This document shows, piece after piece, positions 32,056 to 40,178 of a stretch of DNA of 41,277 bases. The stretch is taken from the NCBI GenBank assembly GCA_964415785.1, contig CAYQBU010000013.1:1-41277 (forward strand). Reading direction: 5' to 3'. Below the pieces are notes generated by a model. It searched no databases and was not told where the DNA came from. It was given only the letters and a program-made list of their open reading frames with translations. Position numbers and translations under genes: made by a program. Position 1 is the first letter of the stretch, and every line of letters starts with the position of its first letter. This DNA is from SLJM01 sp964415785 (lineage in GTDB: Bacteria > Myxococcota_A > Bradymonadia > Bradymonadales > Bradymonadaceae).

Positions 32056-34485
32056 ATGTTCGAATTTTTGGCCCGATTCATCCTCGCCAGACGTCATTTC
32101 ATTTTGGCCGTTCTCGGCCTTGTCTTCGCCATCTGTCTGGTGGCGGTGCCACAGCTTGAGTTTAATTTTACGCCTCAGCAACTCTTTGAGTCCACCGACG
32201 ATGCCCACGAGTATCGCGAGGTGTTCGCCGAGCGCTTCGGTCGCGAAGATAACGCGGTGACGATCCTCGTCAAAGGTGAAGATCTGTGGCGCCCCGAGGT
32301 TCTCGCTCCCATGCGGGATCTGACCTACGAACTGAGACTTCATCCTCAGGTCGTCGACGCCCAGTCGCTGGCCACCATCGCTCTGCCCCGACCAGACAGC
32401 CTCAGCGCTGAGCCCCACCTCGGCAGCCTCTCTAAAATCATGAGCGCCAGCGATGGCCGCCCCCTCAAAGGGCCGGCAGTCACCGACGATCAAGCGCAGA
32501 GCCTTCGCCACTTTGCCTCCGACGAGCCCCTGATCGCGGGACGCCTCATCAATCACGATGGCTCCATGGGGCTCATCGCCGCCTGGCTCCATCGCGACAT
32601 CCAGGAGGTTGAAGATCTCAAGTCGATGGTCGAGGAATTTCATGGCATCGTCGACGCCTATGACTTTCCCGACGACGTCCACCTCCAGATCGAGGGCATC
32701 CCTCCTCTTCGGGTGACCATCGTCGACCATCTTCGCCAGGAACAGGTCACCTTCGTTCCCCTGACCGCCTTTATCTTCTTTCTCATTCTGCTGTACCTCT
32801 TTCGCCGGCCCAGTGGCTATATCCTGCCCCTGGCGGTCGTCGTCTTCGCCCTCACGGCCACCGTCGCCCTCCTGGTGGTCACCGGCTCCAGTATCAACAT
32901 CATCAACAACGTGTTGCCCACCCTGATCTTCGTCATCGGGATCTCCGATAGCATCCATATGATCACCCGCCACACCGAGGAGGTGGAGGTCGGAAAATCC
33001 CATCAGGAAGCGGTGCGGGCTATGATTCGTCACACCGGAGCCGCTTGCCTGCTGACCACCAGCACCACGGCCATCGGCTTTCTCAGCCTTCTGTCGGCTC
33101 GCACTCAGATCCTCCAGGACTTTGGCTGGCAGGCCGCGGCCGGTGTCATGTTCGCCTATCTGGCCACCCTCCTCCTGCTCTCGTCGGCCCTGATCTTCCT
33201 CAAACCCGCCCGTCGCGGAAGGGTGCCCCGTGCCGATGAATCGCCGACTTCCCCGCCCCTACTCGAACGCCTCCTGATGGCCCTGGGTCGACGGCTCCTC
33301 GATCATCCCTGGACGGTCATTACCGTCGGCCTCCTCATCGCCGGAACCATCGCCTTTCAGGGAACTCGCGTCGACATCGACACCACCATCCTGGAGGTCT
33401 TTCACGAAGACCACCCCACCTTCCAATCCACCATGGAGATCGAGAGAGAACTCGGCGGTATCCTGCCCTTTGAAATCAGTCTGGAAGCCGAAGACCGCGA
33501 CCATTTCAAAAACCCCGACATCTATGCCGCCGTCCACGCCGTTCAAACCTTCGCTAAGGAGCACCCCACCGTGCTCTCCACCGAATCCTACGTCGACTAT
33601 CTCCAGACTGCTCGTGTCGCCGTGACCGGCGACGTCGACCAGCGCTTTCGCCTTGCTGAAAACACCGCCCAACTCGAACAACTCCTGCTTATCATCAGCG
33701 ACGCCCCCGATACCCAGGGGGGATTGAGCAATTTTGTCACCGACGACTTTCGCAACGCCCGCATCTTGCTTCGCGTCGCCGACTCCGGTGCCAATTCTCA
33801 CCTCGCCCTCGCCGAGGACCTCCAGGCCGAACTGGCCCACCACTTCGATGGCACAGACACCAACTACACCCTCACGGGCGACGCCTACGTCGCCTCCGCC
33901 GCCCTTAATTCCTTTATCCGCGACCTGATGGTCAGCCTGTTTATCGCCATCGGGGTGATCTTCATTTTGATGACCCTCGTCTTCCGGTCCCTGAAGATCG
34001 GTATCATCAGCCTTCTCCCCAATTGTCTCCCCCTCTTTGTCGCCTATGGCTATATGGGCATCGCCGACATCAACCTCAACACCACCACCATCATCATCTT
34101 CGCCATCAGCCTCGGCATTGCCGTCGACGACTCCATTCACTTCTTTGCTCGCTTCACCGAGGAGAAGAAGCGCCACGATGACCTTAAGACGGCCATCCTC
34201 CACACCTACTACGGCGCTGGCCGCGCCATTTTATTGACCAGCCTCCTGCTCATCATCGGCATGAGTGTCCTCACCTTGAGTGATTTCGTTCCCACCCAGC
34301 AGTTCGGTTTACTCACGGGTATCACCATCGCCAGCGCCGTCCTCGCCGACCTCTTCATCCTCCCGCCCTTGCTGTACCTCGTCTATTCGCGCTTTCCCTC
34401 CACCCCCGATGGCGGCCCCATTGAAGCTGGAGCCAAGCGAACCGACGACGAGCTTCCCTCCTCACTCGACGTCGGCTCTACCTGA
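32056..34485 (+). CDS. RND/MMPL-superfamily exporter
   Basis: An 809-residue inner-membrane transporter made of two similar halves, each with one helix, a large periplasmic loop, and five helices. The first helix is residues 10-30; the first helix cluster is about 235-385 (VTFVPLTAFIFFLILLYLF onward) with GISDSIHMITRHTEE. The second half starts near 415 (VITVGLLIAGTIAF) and its cluster has LGIAVDDSIHFFARFTEE near 690. The D-S-I-H pattern is typical of proton-relay helices in predicted exporters of this superfamily. Probable substrates are lipids or other hydrophobic compounds; none can be named. No membrane-fusion or outer-membrane partner is adjacent, as usual for this branch. Confidence 0.9.
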   Translation: MFEFLARFILARRHFILAVLGLVFAICLVAVPQLEFNFTPQQLFESTDDAHEYREVFAERFGREDNAVTILVKGEDLWRPEVLAPMRDLTYELRLHPQVVDAQSLATIALPRPDSLSAEPHLGSLSKIMSASDGRPLKGPAVTDDQAQSLRHFASDEPLIAGRLINHDGSMGLIAAWLHRDIQEVEDLKSMVEEFHGIVDAYDFPDDVHLQIEGIPPLRVTIVDHLRQEQVTFVPLTAFIFFLILLYLFRRPSGYILPLAVVVFALTATVALLVVTGSSINIINNVLPTLIFVIGISDSIHMITRHTEEVEVGKSHQEAVRAMIRHTGAACLLTTSTTAIGFLSLLSARTQILQDFGWQAAAGVMFAYLATLLLLSSALIFLKPARRGRVPRADESPTSPPLLERLLMALGRRLLDHPWTVITVGLLIAGTIAFQGTRVDIDTTILEVFHEDHPTFQSTMEIERELGGILPFEISLEAEDRDHFKNPDIYAAVHAVQTFAKEHPTVLSTESYVDYLQTARVAVTGDVDQRFRLAENTAQLEQLLLIISDAPDTQGGLSNFVTDDFRNARILLRVADSGANSHLALAEDLQAELAHHFDGTDTNYTLTGDAYVASAALNSFIRDLMVSLFIAIGVIFILMTLVFRSLKIGIISLLPNCLPLFVAYGYMGIADINLNTTTIIIFAISLGIAVDDSIHFFARFTEEKKRHDDLKTAILHTYYGAGRAILLTSLLLIIGMSVLTLSDFVPTQQFGLLTGITIASAVLADLFILPPLLYLVYSRFPSTPDGGPIEAGAKRTDDELPSSLDVGST

Positions 34486-34488
34486 GAA

Positions 34489-35760
34489 TCACTCCGGCTG
34501 GATGACTTCGATGCCATACATATAGGGCCGAAGCGCTTCTGGTACGGTCACCGACCCATCCTCATTTTGGTAATTCTCCAAAATCGGGATCAGGATCCGG
34601 GGACTGGCGGCCATGGTGTTGTTGAGCGTATAGCAATAGGTCATCTCCCCCTCCTCATCGCGGTACCGAATCCCGCTTCGGCGAGCCTGATAGTCGTAGA
34701 GGCTCGAGCAGGAGTGGGTCTCGGAGTATTTCTCGCGAGAGGGCATCCAGGTCTCAATTTCGTTTTTGAGCACCTGCCCCAGCCCCGTCTCCCCCGTACA
34801 GGCCACGGCCACGCGATAGGGAAGTTCGAGCCGCTTCATCAACTCTTCGGAGTTCCCCAACAACCCCTCATGGACCTGGCGTGAAATATCGCGGTCCGCC
34901 TCGCAGATCACGACCTGCTCCACCTTCGTGAATTGATGCACCCGATAGACCCCGCGAACGTCGCGCCCCGCGCTGCCGGCCTCGCGCCGAAAACAGGGCG
35001 AATATCCCGTGTAAAAATAGGGCAGTTCCTCCTGCTCCAGGATCTCATCGCGATGCATGCTCACCAAAAACACCTCTGAGGTCCCCACCAGATACTTGCC
35101 ATCTTTTTCGACATGATAGGTATCTTCCTCGCCGTAGGGGAAAAACCCCGTGCCCTCCAGGGCCTCCCGATTAACCAACAGCGGCCCCACCACGGGCGTA
35201 AACCCCCGCTCCACCATGATGTCCATCGCCAGACGCATCACGGCGTATTCCAGCAGCGCCCCCGCCCCTTTCAGAGTATAGGCCCGGGAACCGGCCATGC
35301 GGATGCCCCGCTCCTTGTCGATGATCCCCAGGTGCTCGCCCAGATCTTCGTGACTTCGGGGCTCAAAGTCGAAGTCGCGCTTGTCGCCGACGTAGCGAAT
35401 CACCTCATTGTCGTCCTCATCGTCGCCCACCGGCACATCCTCAAGGGGCACATTGGGAACCATCATGAGAAGTGCGTGATAATCCTTTTGGACCTCACTC
35501 AACTCCTCCTCCAGACCACCCAATTTGTCCTTGAGCTCGCGCCCCTCGTCGATAAGAGCTGGTCGCTCGTCGTTGTCGGCCTTTGGAATCTCGTCGGCCA
35601 CCTCATTTCGACGAGCCCGTATGGACTCCGTTTCCTGAATGAGATCGCGTCGTCTCTCGTCGAGCTCCAGCAGGGCTTCAACGTCCACATCGAAACCCTT
35701 GACCTTCGCCGCATTCTGGACTTTTTGGGTGTGATCGCGAACGAAATTGATATCCATCAT
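34489..35760 (-). CDS. serS: Serine-tRNA ligase
   Basis: A 423-residue class II aminoacyl-tRNA synthetase charging tRNA(Ser). The N-terminal part (about 25-105) is the long antiparallel coiled-coil arm that grips the tRNA. Catalytic motifs: VGTSEVFLVSMHRDE with the TSE loop near 230, motif 2 PCFRREAGSAGRDVRGVYR near 265, and motif 3 in NNTMAASPRILIPILENYQ ending before EALRPYM. The start at 35760 follows GGGAG; two ATG codons are adjacent and either is possible. It ends four bases from the convergent exporter gene. Confidence 0.95.
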   Translation of the reverse strand: MMDINFVRDHTQKVQNAAKVKGFDVDVEALLELDERRRDLIQETESIRARRNEVADEIPKADNDERPALIDEGRELKDKLGGLEEELSEVQKDYHALLMMVPNVPLEDVPVGDDEDDNEVIRYVGDKRDFDFEPRSHEDLGEHLGIIDKERGIRMAGSRAYTLKGAGALLEYAVMRLAMDIMVERGFTPVVGPLLVNREALEGTGFFPYGEEDTYHVEKDGKYLVGTSEVFLVSMHRDEILEQEELPYFYTGYSPCFRREAGSAGRDVRGVYRVHQFTKVEQVVICEADRDISRQVHEGLLGNSEELMKRLELPYRVAVACTGETGLGQVLKNEIETWMPSREKYSETHSCSSLYDYQARRSGIRYRDEEGEMTYCYTLNNTMAASPRILIPILENYQNEDGSVTVPEALRPYMYGIEVIQPE

Positions 35761-35983
35761 GGTCGTTTCTCCCGGTGGTAAAATGAGCATAGATATTTCG
35801 GCACTCACGGCCCGTTAACACACCCCCAGGTCACATGGCCAGATCGCTCCCGGTGGAATCTCTGTCGCAATCGCCGTGTTAGCCTTGTTAGATTGAAACT
35901 CGGGGCATCGCCATGATACCTGTCGGTCGACAAATATCGATCACCGATTGCGTTTTGGCCTTCACTCTTTGGGAGTACCACGT

Positions 35984-36634
35984 ATGAAATTCTTCATCGA
36001 CACCGCTGACACCGACGAAATTCGCGCCGCAGCTGCCATCGGCATCCTCGACGGGGTGACCACCAATCCCAGCTTGATCGCCAAGTCCGGACGCGACTTC
36101 AAAGAGGTGATCCTCGAGACCTGCGAATTGGTCGACGGGCCGGTCTCTGCCGAAGTGACGGCCATCGACACCGAGGGCATGCTCGACGAAGGCCGTGAGT
36201 TCGCCTCCTGGGCCGACAACGTCGTCATCAAATTGCCCCTGACCCGCGACGGCCTCAAGGCCTGCAAGACCCTCACCGACGAGGGCATCGACACCAACGT
36301 CACCCTCTGCTTTTCGCCCAATCAGGCATTGCTCGCCGCTCGCGCTGGCGCCACCTACATCAGCCCCTTTATCGGCCGTATGGATGACCTCGGCCACGAG
36401 GGCATGGACATCATCAAAGAGATCGTCACCGCCTATAACCACTATGATTCGATCACTACCCAGGTGCTGGTGGCCTCCATTCGCCATCCCCGCCACGTCA
36501 CCCAGGCCGCGCTGCTCGGCGCCGACGTCTCCACCGTCCCTCCTTCGGTGATCTCCAAGATGTTTGATCACCCCATGACTGACCTCGGTCTCGAGAAGTT
36601 TTTGGCCGACTGGAACTCCATTTCCGACGACTAA
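35984..36634 (+). CDS. tal: Small transaldolase / fructose-6-phosphate aldolase family protein
   Basis: The 216-residue protein starts MKFFIDTADTDEI after GGGAG. The Schiff-base Lys is in NVVIKLPLT near 85, with DGVTTNPSL near 24-32, NVTLCFSPNQALLAARAGA near 105, and YISPFIGRMDD near 125-135. Phe in SPFIGR, where fructose-6-phosphate aldolases have Tyr, argues for transaldolase activity: transfer of a dihydroxyacetone unit between sedoheptulose-7-phosphate and glyceraldehyde-3-phosphate in the pentose phosphate pathway. Length and motifs match the decameric TalC type. Confidence 0.92.
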   Translation: MKFFIDTADTDEIRAAAAIGILDGVTTNPSLIAKSGRDFKEVILETCELVDGPVSAEVTAIDTEGMLDEGREFASWADNVVIKLPLTRDGLKACKTLTDEGIDTNVTLCFSPNQALLAARAGATYISPFIGRMDDLGHEGMDIIKEIVTAYNHYDSITTQVLVASIRHPRHVTQAALLGADVSTVPPSVISKMFDHPMTDLGLEKFLADWNSISDD

Positions 36635-36691
36635 CCCGTCCTCTCCACCGGGCCGGGGCCCCAGCGGTCGCGGCCCGAACAGGCAGGCATC

Positions 36692-37309
36692 GTGATTCTT
36701 CGACTCCTCGCGCTCTTCACCATCGTTCCCCTTATCGAGCTCGCACTGCTCATCCCCCTCGGCCAGGAGATCGGGCTCCCCGCCACCATCGCGCTCGTGC
36801 TCGGGACCGCCATTTTGGGGGCTGTGCTCGGCAAGCTCGAGGGCGCCCGCGCCTGGACCCGCATCAAAAGTGACCTCAATAGCGGCAAAATGCCCGCCGA
36901 TAGCATCCTCGACGGCCTCGCCGTGCTGATCGCCGGTATTTTCCTGGTCACCCCCGGAGTGCTGACCGACGTCTTCGCCATCCTCCTCTTGATCCCCCCG
37001 ACCCGCGCGCCCATGAAAGCCATCGCTAAAAAGCGCTTCGAAAAGATGACCGCCGGAGAAGGCGGGTTTGGTTTTATGGCCGGGCCTGGCTTCGGTGCCT
37101 CACCACCGAACTCCGCCCAGGGCGGACCCTCCTCGCCGTTCGGAGCCGACCCCTTTAAGCAATCCCGGGACGGCGATGAAGACATCATCGACGTCAGCCC
37201 CCATGAGCGCCCCACCGACGACGACGAATCGGGCTCATCTGCTCCTGGGGCTTCCCAGCCCTCCGAGTCTACCGATGACGAGCAGCAGCGCATCCACTAC
37301 CTGGAATAG
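36692..37309 (+). CDS. fxsA: FxsA family membrane protein
   Basis: A 205-residue protein starting with GTG at 36692 (preceded by AGGCAGG). The first 110 residues match FxsA: LFTIVPLIELALLIPLGQEIG, then ALVLGTAILGAVLGKLEG, then DGLAVLIAGIFLVTPGVLTDVFAILLLIPPTR, which form three to four membrane helices. The remaining 95 residues are a disordered Gly/Pro/Asp/Ser tail that most FxsA proteins lack or have in shorter form. FxsA in Escherichia coli is known for easing F-plasmid exclusion of phage T7; its general function is unclear. Confidence 0.87.
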   Translation: MILRLLALFTIVPLIELALLIPLGQEIGLPATIALVLGTAILGAVLGKLEGARAWTRIKSDLNSGKMPADSILDGLAVLIAGIFLVTPGVLTDVFAILLLIPPTRAPMKAIAKKRFEKMTAGEGGFGFMAGPGFGASPPNSAQGGPSSPFGADPFKQSRDGDEDIIDVSPHERPTDDDESGSSAPGASQPSESTDDEQQRIHYLE

Positions 37310-37415
37310 CTGCCCGCCCGATAGTGACCTGCCCTTGCACTCCCGTCATCGTAGCGCTAAACCTACGCCCACCAATTCACTGAAGTGACGCCTTCTCCTT
37401 TTATGTCTGGTTGCC

Positions 37416-38108
37416 ATGCTTATTGATCTTCACGCCAAGACCCTGATCTCCGACAACGTCACCCTCACCGCCGACCAGGTCCTCCGGCGCGCTAAAGCCG
37501 CCGGCCTCGACGGTGTCGCGATCTGCGAAACGATGGAGACCGCCCGCTGCCCTGAAGTTCTCGATTTGGCGAGGAGCGACTACCCGGACTTGACCGTCTT
37601 TGTGGGCGTTGAGATCCCCACCGATCGCGGTATTCTTCTCGGCTTTGCCCCCCGCATCGATGACTTCTATCTCAATGAGGAATGGGCCTGGCTCAGTCAC
37701 CGCACTACTCCGTCGGCCTCGTCGGTCGTAGAGGTCTTTCACGAGCAAGGAGGCGTTGTCCTCGCTGCTCGACCCTACGATCTCGAAATCCCCTTCAATA
37801 TGGGCGATTATATCTTTGAGATCGACGGCCTCGATGGCGTGGAAGTCTTTAACTCCCAGGTCGATACCATTCAGCACAACTTTGCCCTCGAGGCGGCCAC
37901 CTTCATGGGGCTCAACACCTTTGGCGGCAGCGACCCCCGAAAGGATGCCGCCGTTATCGGTCAATTTGCCACCTTCTTTGAAGAAAATATCGACAGCCAG
38001 AAGCGCCTCGTCGACACCATGCGAGACGCCGAATACTGGGCTGTCCGACTGGACGACAACAAATCGTCGAAGGGCTCGGGGCGCGGCCGACGCCGCGGAC
38101 GCCGCTGA
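37416..38108 (+). CDS. PHP-fold protein with degenerate metal site
   Basis: The 230-residue protein has the layout of a PHP-domain phosphoesterase, but the histidines are replaced. The DLHxH(T/S) motif reads DLHAKT (4-9). The TDHN motif after GLDGVA reads ICETME (36-41). GVEIPT near 70 is kept. The AHP motif reads ARPYD near 118. The final GSDAH motif reads GSDPRK near 170. So most metal ligands are lost while fold-defining residues remain. A Lys/Arg-rich tail (GRGRRRGRR) ends the protein. It is probably not a trinuclear metal phosphatase. It may be a binding protein or use another chemistry. It ends four bases from the convergent sugar kinase gene. Confidence 0.7.
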   Translation: MLIDLHAKTLISDNVTLTADQVLRRAKAAGLDGVAICETMETARCPEVLDLARSDYPDLTVFVGVEIPTDRGILLGFAPRIDDFYLNEEWAWLSHRTTPSASSVVEVFHEQGGVVLAARPYDLEIPFNMGDYIFEIDGLDGVEVFNSQVDTIQHNFALEAATFMGLNTFGGSDPRKDAAVIGQFATFFEENIDSQKRLVDTMRDAEYWAVRLDDNKSSKGSGRGRRRGRR

Positions 38109-38112
38109 ACCC

Positions 38113-38988
38113 TCAATTGTCCCAGACCACAATCTGACTTCGGCCTCCGGGGCCGGTGCAAGCAAGCGCCGCCGCCCGGTTGGCCTCCATCACCGCCTTT
38201 TCCAGGGGCCAATCCTTGAGGTAGGCCCAGGCGATGGACGCCAGGAACACATCGCCGGCTCCCGTGGTATCCACCACTTCCACCGACGGTGCCTCTAGCC
38301 TCACGTAATCGCCGCCCTGACGCATCGCCACCGCCCCCTCATCGCCGAGGGTGACGATGGCCGTCGTCGGCCCCTGATCGATAAACGCCTCACAGATCGC
38401 CTTCAGATCGCCGACGCCGGTATAGGCGCTGGCCTCCCTCTCCGAAGCCACCACCACATCGGCAAAGCGAACGCTCTTCGCAGCCACCTTTCGCCCGTGA
38501 TCGGCTTCCAAGATCACCGGCACTTCCCTGGTCTTTGCCCGTTCCAACAACTCCAACTTCGCCGACGAACACCACCCGTCGACCACCACCAAATCCGCCC
38601 CATCGACCACCGATGTATCCACCTCTCGAACTGCCAACGGCTCCACCGTTCCCGGCGTGGAATAGGCCGTGCGCTGTCCGCCCCCCATCTCTGCGATCAC
38701 GTGCCGAACCTGACTGATCGCCCCGTGCTGACGAACTATCGCACTGATGTCGACCCCCTCCTGTTCAAGCGTCCTCACAATATGATCCCCCCGAGCATCA
38801 TCGCCGACCTTGCCTACGAATTGGGTCTTGGCTCCCCATCGTGCCAGCGCCACTGCCGCGGTGGCCGCCGTTCCCCCGCCTTGCTCGCTATAGGTCATCA
38901 TCTCTACTTCTTCATCGTGGCCCGCCAGGCGCTCCACGAGCCCGATTTGATCGAGTGTACAATGACCAACCGCTAATACGTTCTTCAC
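38113..38988 (-). CDS. PfkB-family carbohydrate kinase
   Basis: A 291-residue ribokinase-fold enzyme phosphorylating a sugar or nucleoside. It shows the N-terminal GHCTLDQIG segment, GGGTAATAAVALARWG with substrate-binding Gly near 38-53, GKVGDDARGDHIVRTLE (PfkB signature 1 region) near 58, VTLGDEGAV near 212, and the catalytic anion-hole motif DTTGAGDVFLASIA near 238-251, with the base Asp in GAGD. The exact substrate is not shown by the sequence; ribokinase, adenosine kinase-like or sulfofructose kinase-like roles are possible. The context gives no pathway clue. Confidence 0.87.
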   Translation of the reverse strand: MKNVLAVGHCTLDQIGLVERLAGHDEEVEMMTYSEQGGGTAATAAVALARWGAKTQFVGKVGDDARGDHIVRTLEQEGVDISAIVRQHGAISQVRHVIAEMGGGQRTAYSTPGTVEPLAVREVDTSVVDGADLVVVDGWCSSAKLELLERAKTREVPVILEADHGRKVAAKSVRFADVVVASEREASAYTGVGDLKAICEAFIDQGPTTAIVTLGDEGAVAMRQGGDYVRLEAPSVEVVDTTGAGDVFLASIAWAYLKDWPLEKAVMEANRAAALACTGPGGRSQIVVWDN

Positions 38989-39098
38989 GACGCCTCCGTG
39001 CGAGCGAAATCCGGCCTCATTTCAGGGTTCACTGTCTATCTTATCGCCACCGGCTCACTTATGCCACCTTCCCTCCCGCCGGCAGCCCTCATCCCGTG

Positions 39099-39548
39099 TT
39101 ATTCCCCGGTTTCGCTTTCCAATTCCCTTTGTCGGTATTCGTCGAATACCTCCCGCAATTCCTGGCGTGTTTCTCGATCATCGCTGATGGTGGTCTCTCT
39201 GAGGAAGTCGTCGATCACTTCCTCGACGTCGTCTTCCAACAGATCCGGGAACAGGGCCAACCAGGCCTCAAATTCATATCTCGGCGCGAGCTTTCCGGGC
39301 GGATATCCCCGGTGGATAACCTGCTCCGTGGTCACCTGATCTAGCGTCACTTGAGCGACCTCATCACCAAATTCGACACTGATTTTAGCTTCTCCCTTGA
39401 CGATCTCACCACTTTGATCGCGAACCGGATCGATCTTCACCACCTGACCCATATCCCCAAAATCGGCCACCAAACGCTTTCCTCGACGTCCCTTTTTGAC
39501 CACATCCTTCGTCGCCCAGACCTCCACACCTTCTTCGATAATCTTCAT
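39099..39548 (-). CDS. Unrecognised 149-residue cytoplasmic protein
   Basis: The N-terminal half (1-75) looks like a small beta-barrel of KOW/SH3 type: charged strands VEVWATKDVVKKGRRGKRL, VADFGDMGQVVKIDP, AKISVEFGDEVAQVTL. The C-terminal half is helical and acidic (FEAWLALFPDLLEDDVEEVI, RQELREVFDEYRQREL). No signal peptide and no known catalytic motif are visible. It stands alone, between the PfkB kinase (same strand, 110 bases away) and the divergent MazG-like gene. The composition would suit a protein or nucleic-acid binding role, but I do not recognise a family. Confidence 0.7.
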   Translation of the reverse strand: MKIIEEGVEVWATKDVVKKGRRGKRLVADFGDMGQVVKIDPVRDQSGEIVKGEAKISVEFGDEVAQVTLDQVTTEQVIHRGYPPGKLAPRYEFEAWLALFPDLLEDDVEEVIDDFLRETTISDDRETRQELREVFDEYRQRELESETGE

Positions 39549-39673
39549 CGCTGATCCTCATCTTCAATCGCCAACCATTGACCTCAACATAGTAAGGACC
39601 ATTGTCCATCCTCTGGACCTCCCTGTAAATTCATCTCCACTCCCATCACTCGATCTCAACCCTGGACGATCTC

Positions 39674-40027
39674 ATGAGCGACACCGAACCCACCGGCCTA
39701 AGCGACTACCAACGAGCCGTCGACGACTGGATTTCTCAGTGGGAAGAGGGCTATTTCCATCCCCTCTCTAACCTCGCCCGCCTCACCGAAGAGGTCGGCG
39801 AACTTGCCCGCGAACTCAACGAGCGCCACGGTGACAAACCCGCCGCCACCCATCGCCAATCGGGACCTTCCGCCATCGCCGACGAGCTCGGCGATGTCCT
39901 CTTCGTGACCATCACCCTCGCCAACTCCCTGGACGTCGATCTCGACGCCGCACTCCACCGGGTCATGGAGAAATACGGCCTGCGCGATGCCCAGCGCTTT
40001 ACCCCCGTCTCTCCCGATGAGGATTAG
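39674..40027 (+). CDS. MazG-like nucleotide pyrophosphohydrolase
   Basis: A 117-residue all-alpha NTP pyrophosphatase. The metal-binding EExxE ... ExxD pattern is visible: LTEEVGELARELNER near 37-51 and IADELGDVLFVTITLAN near 71-87, followed by ALHRVMEKYGLRD. The single-domain length matches short MazG-like/iMazG or dCTPase-like proteins rather than the two-domain MazG. It probably removes noncanonical or excess (d)NTPs. The TAG stop at 40025-40027 forms the first three bases of the inverted-repeat block downstream. Confidence 0.88.
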   Translation: MSDTEPTGLSDYQRAVDDWISQWEEGYFHPLSNLARLTEEVGELARELNERHGDKPAATHRQSGPSAIADELGDVLFVTITLANSLDVDLDAALHRVMEKYGLRDAQRFTPVSPDED

Positions 40028-40178
40028 TGCTGCCCGCCGCAAGTACGTCGATACGCTCGGCGACGAGGGCAAGGCGCTACGGACGAGGCGATGCCGTAGC
40101 ATCGTCGAGGCGTCGCAACACAGCCATCGGCGTTCAGCACCGGCGAGAGTGCTGGCGTTTGTTCAAGGGGCAGCACTA
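40025..40178. repeat. 154-bp block bounded by perfect 11-bp inverted repeats, overlapping both flanking stop codons
   Basis: TAGTGCTGCCC (40025-40035) and its exact reverse complement GGGCAGCACTA (40168-40178) bound the block. Inside are further perfect hairpins: GCTACGG/CCGTAGC (40076-40082 with 40094-40100) and CAGCAC/GTGCTG (40135-40140 with 40149-40154). A third, AAGGGGC/GCCCCTT (40165-40171 with 40179-40185), straddles the right edge. The outermost three bases at each end are the TAG stop codons of the two convergent genes. The structure is that of a small non-autonomous element, possibly REP- or MITE-like. I recall similar sequences as dispersed repeats but cannot name the family, and no target duplication is evident. 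Confidence 0.7.

Noticed and set aside
31822..33033. A 403-codon minus-strand frame over ruvX and the exporter
   Set aside because: Its Gly/Asp/His-rich translation has no domain and overlaps two well-supported genes.
37377..37388. TCACTGAAGTGA palindrome upstream of the PHP-like gene
   Set aside because: Only 5-bp arms and no second copy in the window; not enough to call an operator.
40028..40175. Open frame crossing the inverted-repeat block after the MazG-like gene
   Set aside because: The frame continues antisense into the ABC ATPase gene, has no ribosome-binding site, and the internal hairpins explain the sequence better than coding does.
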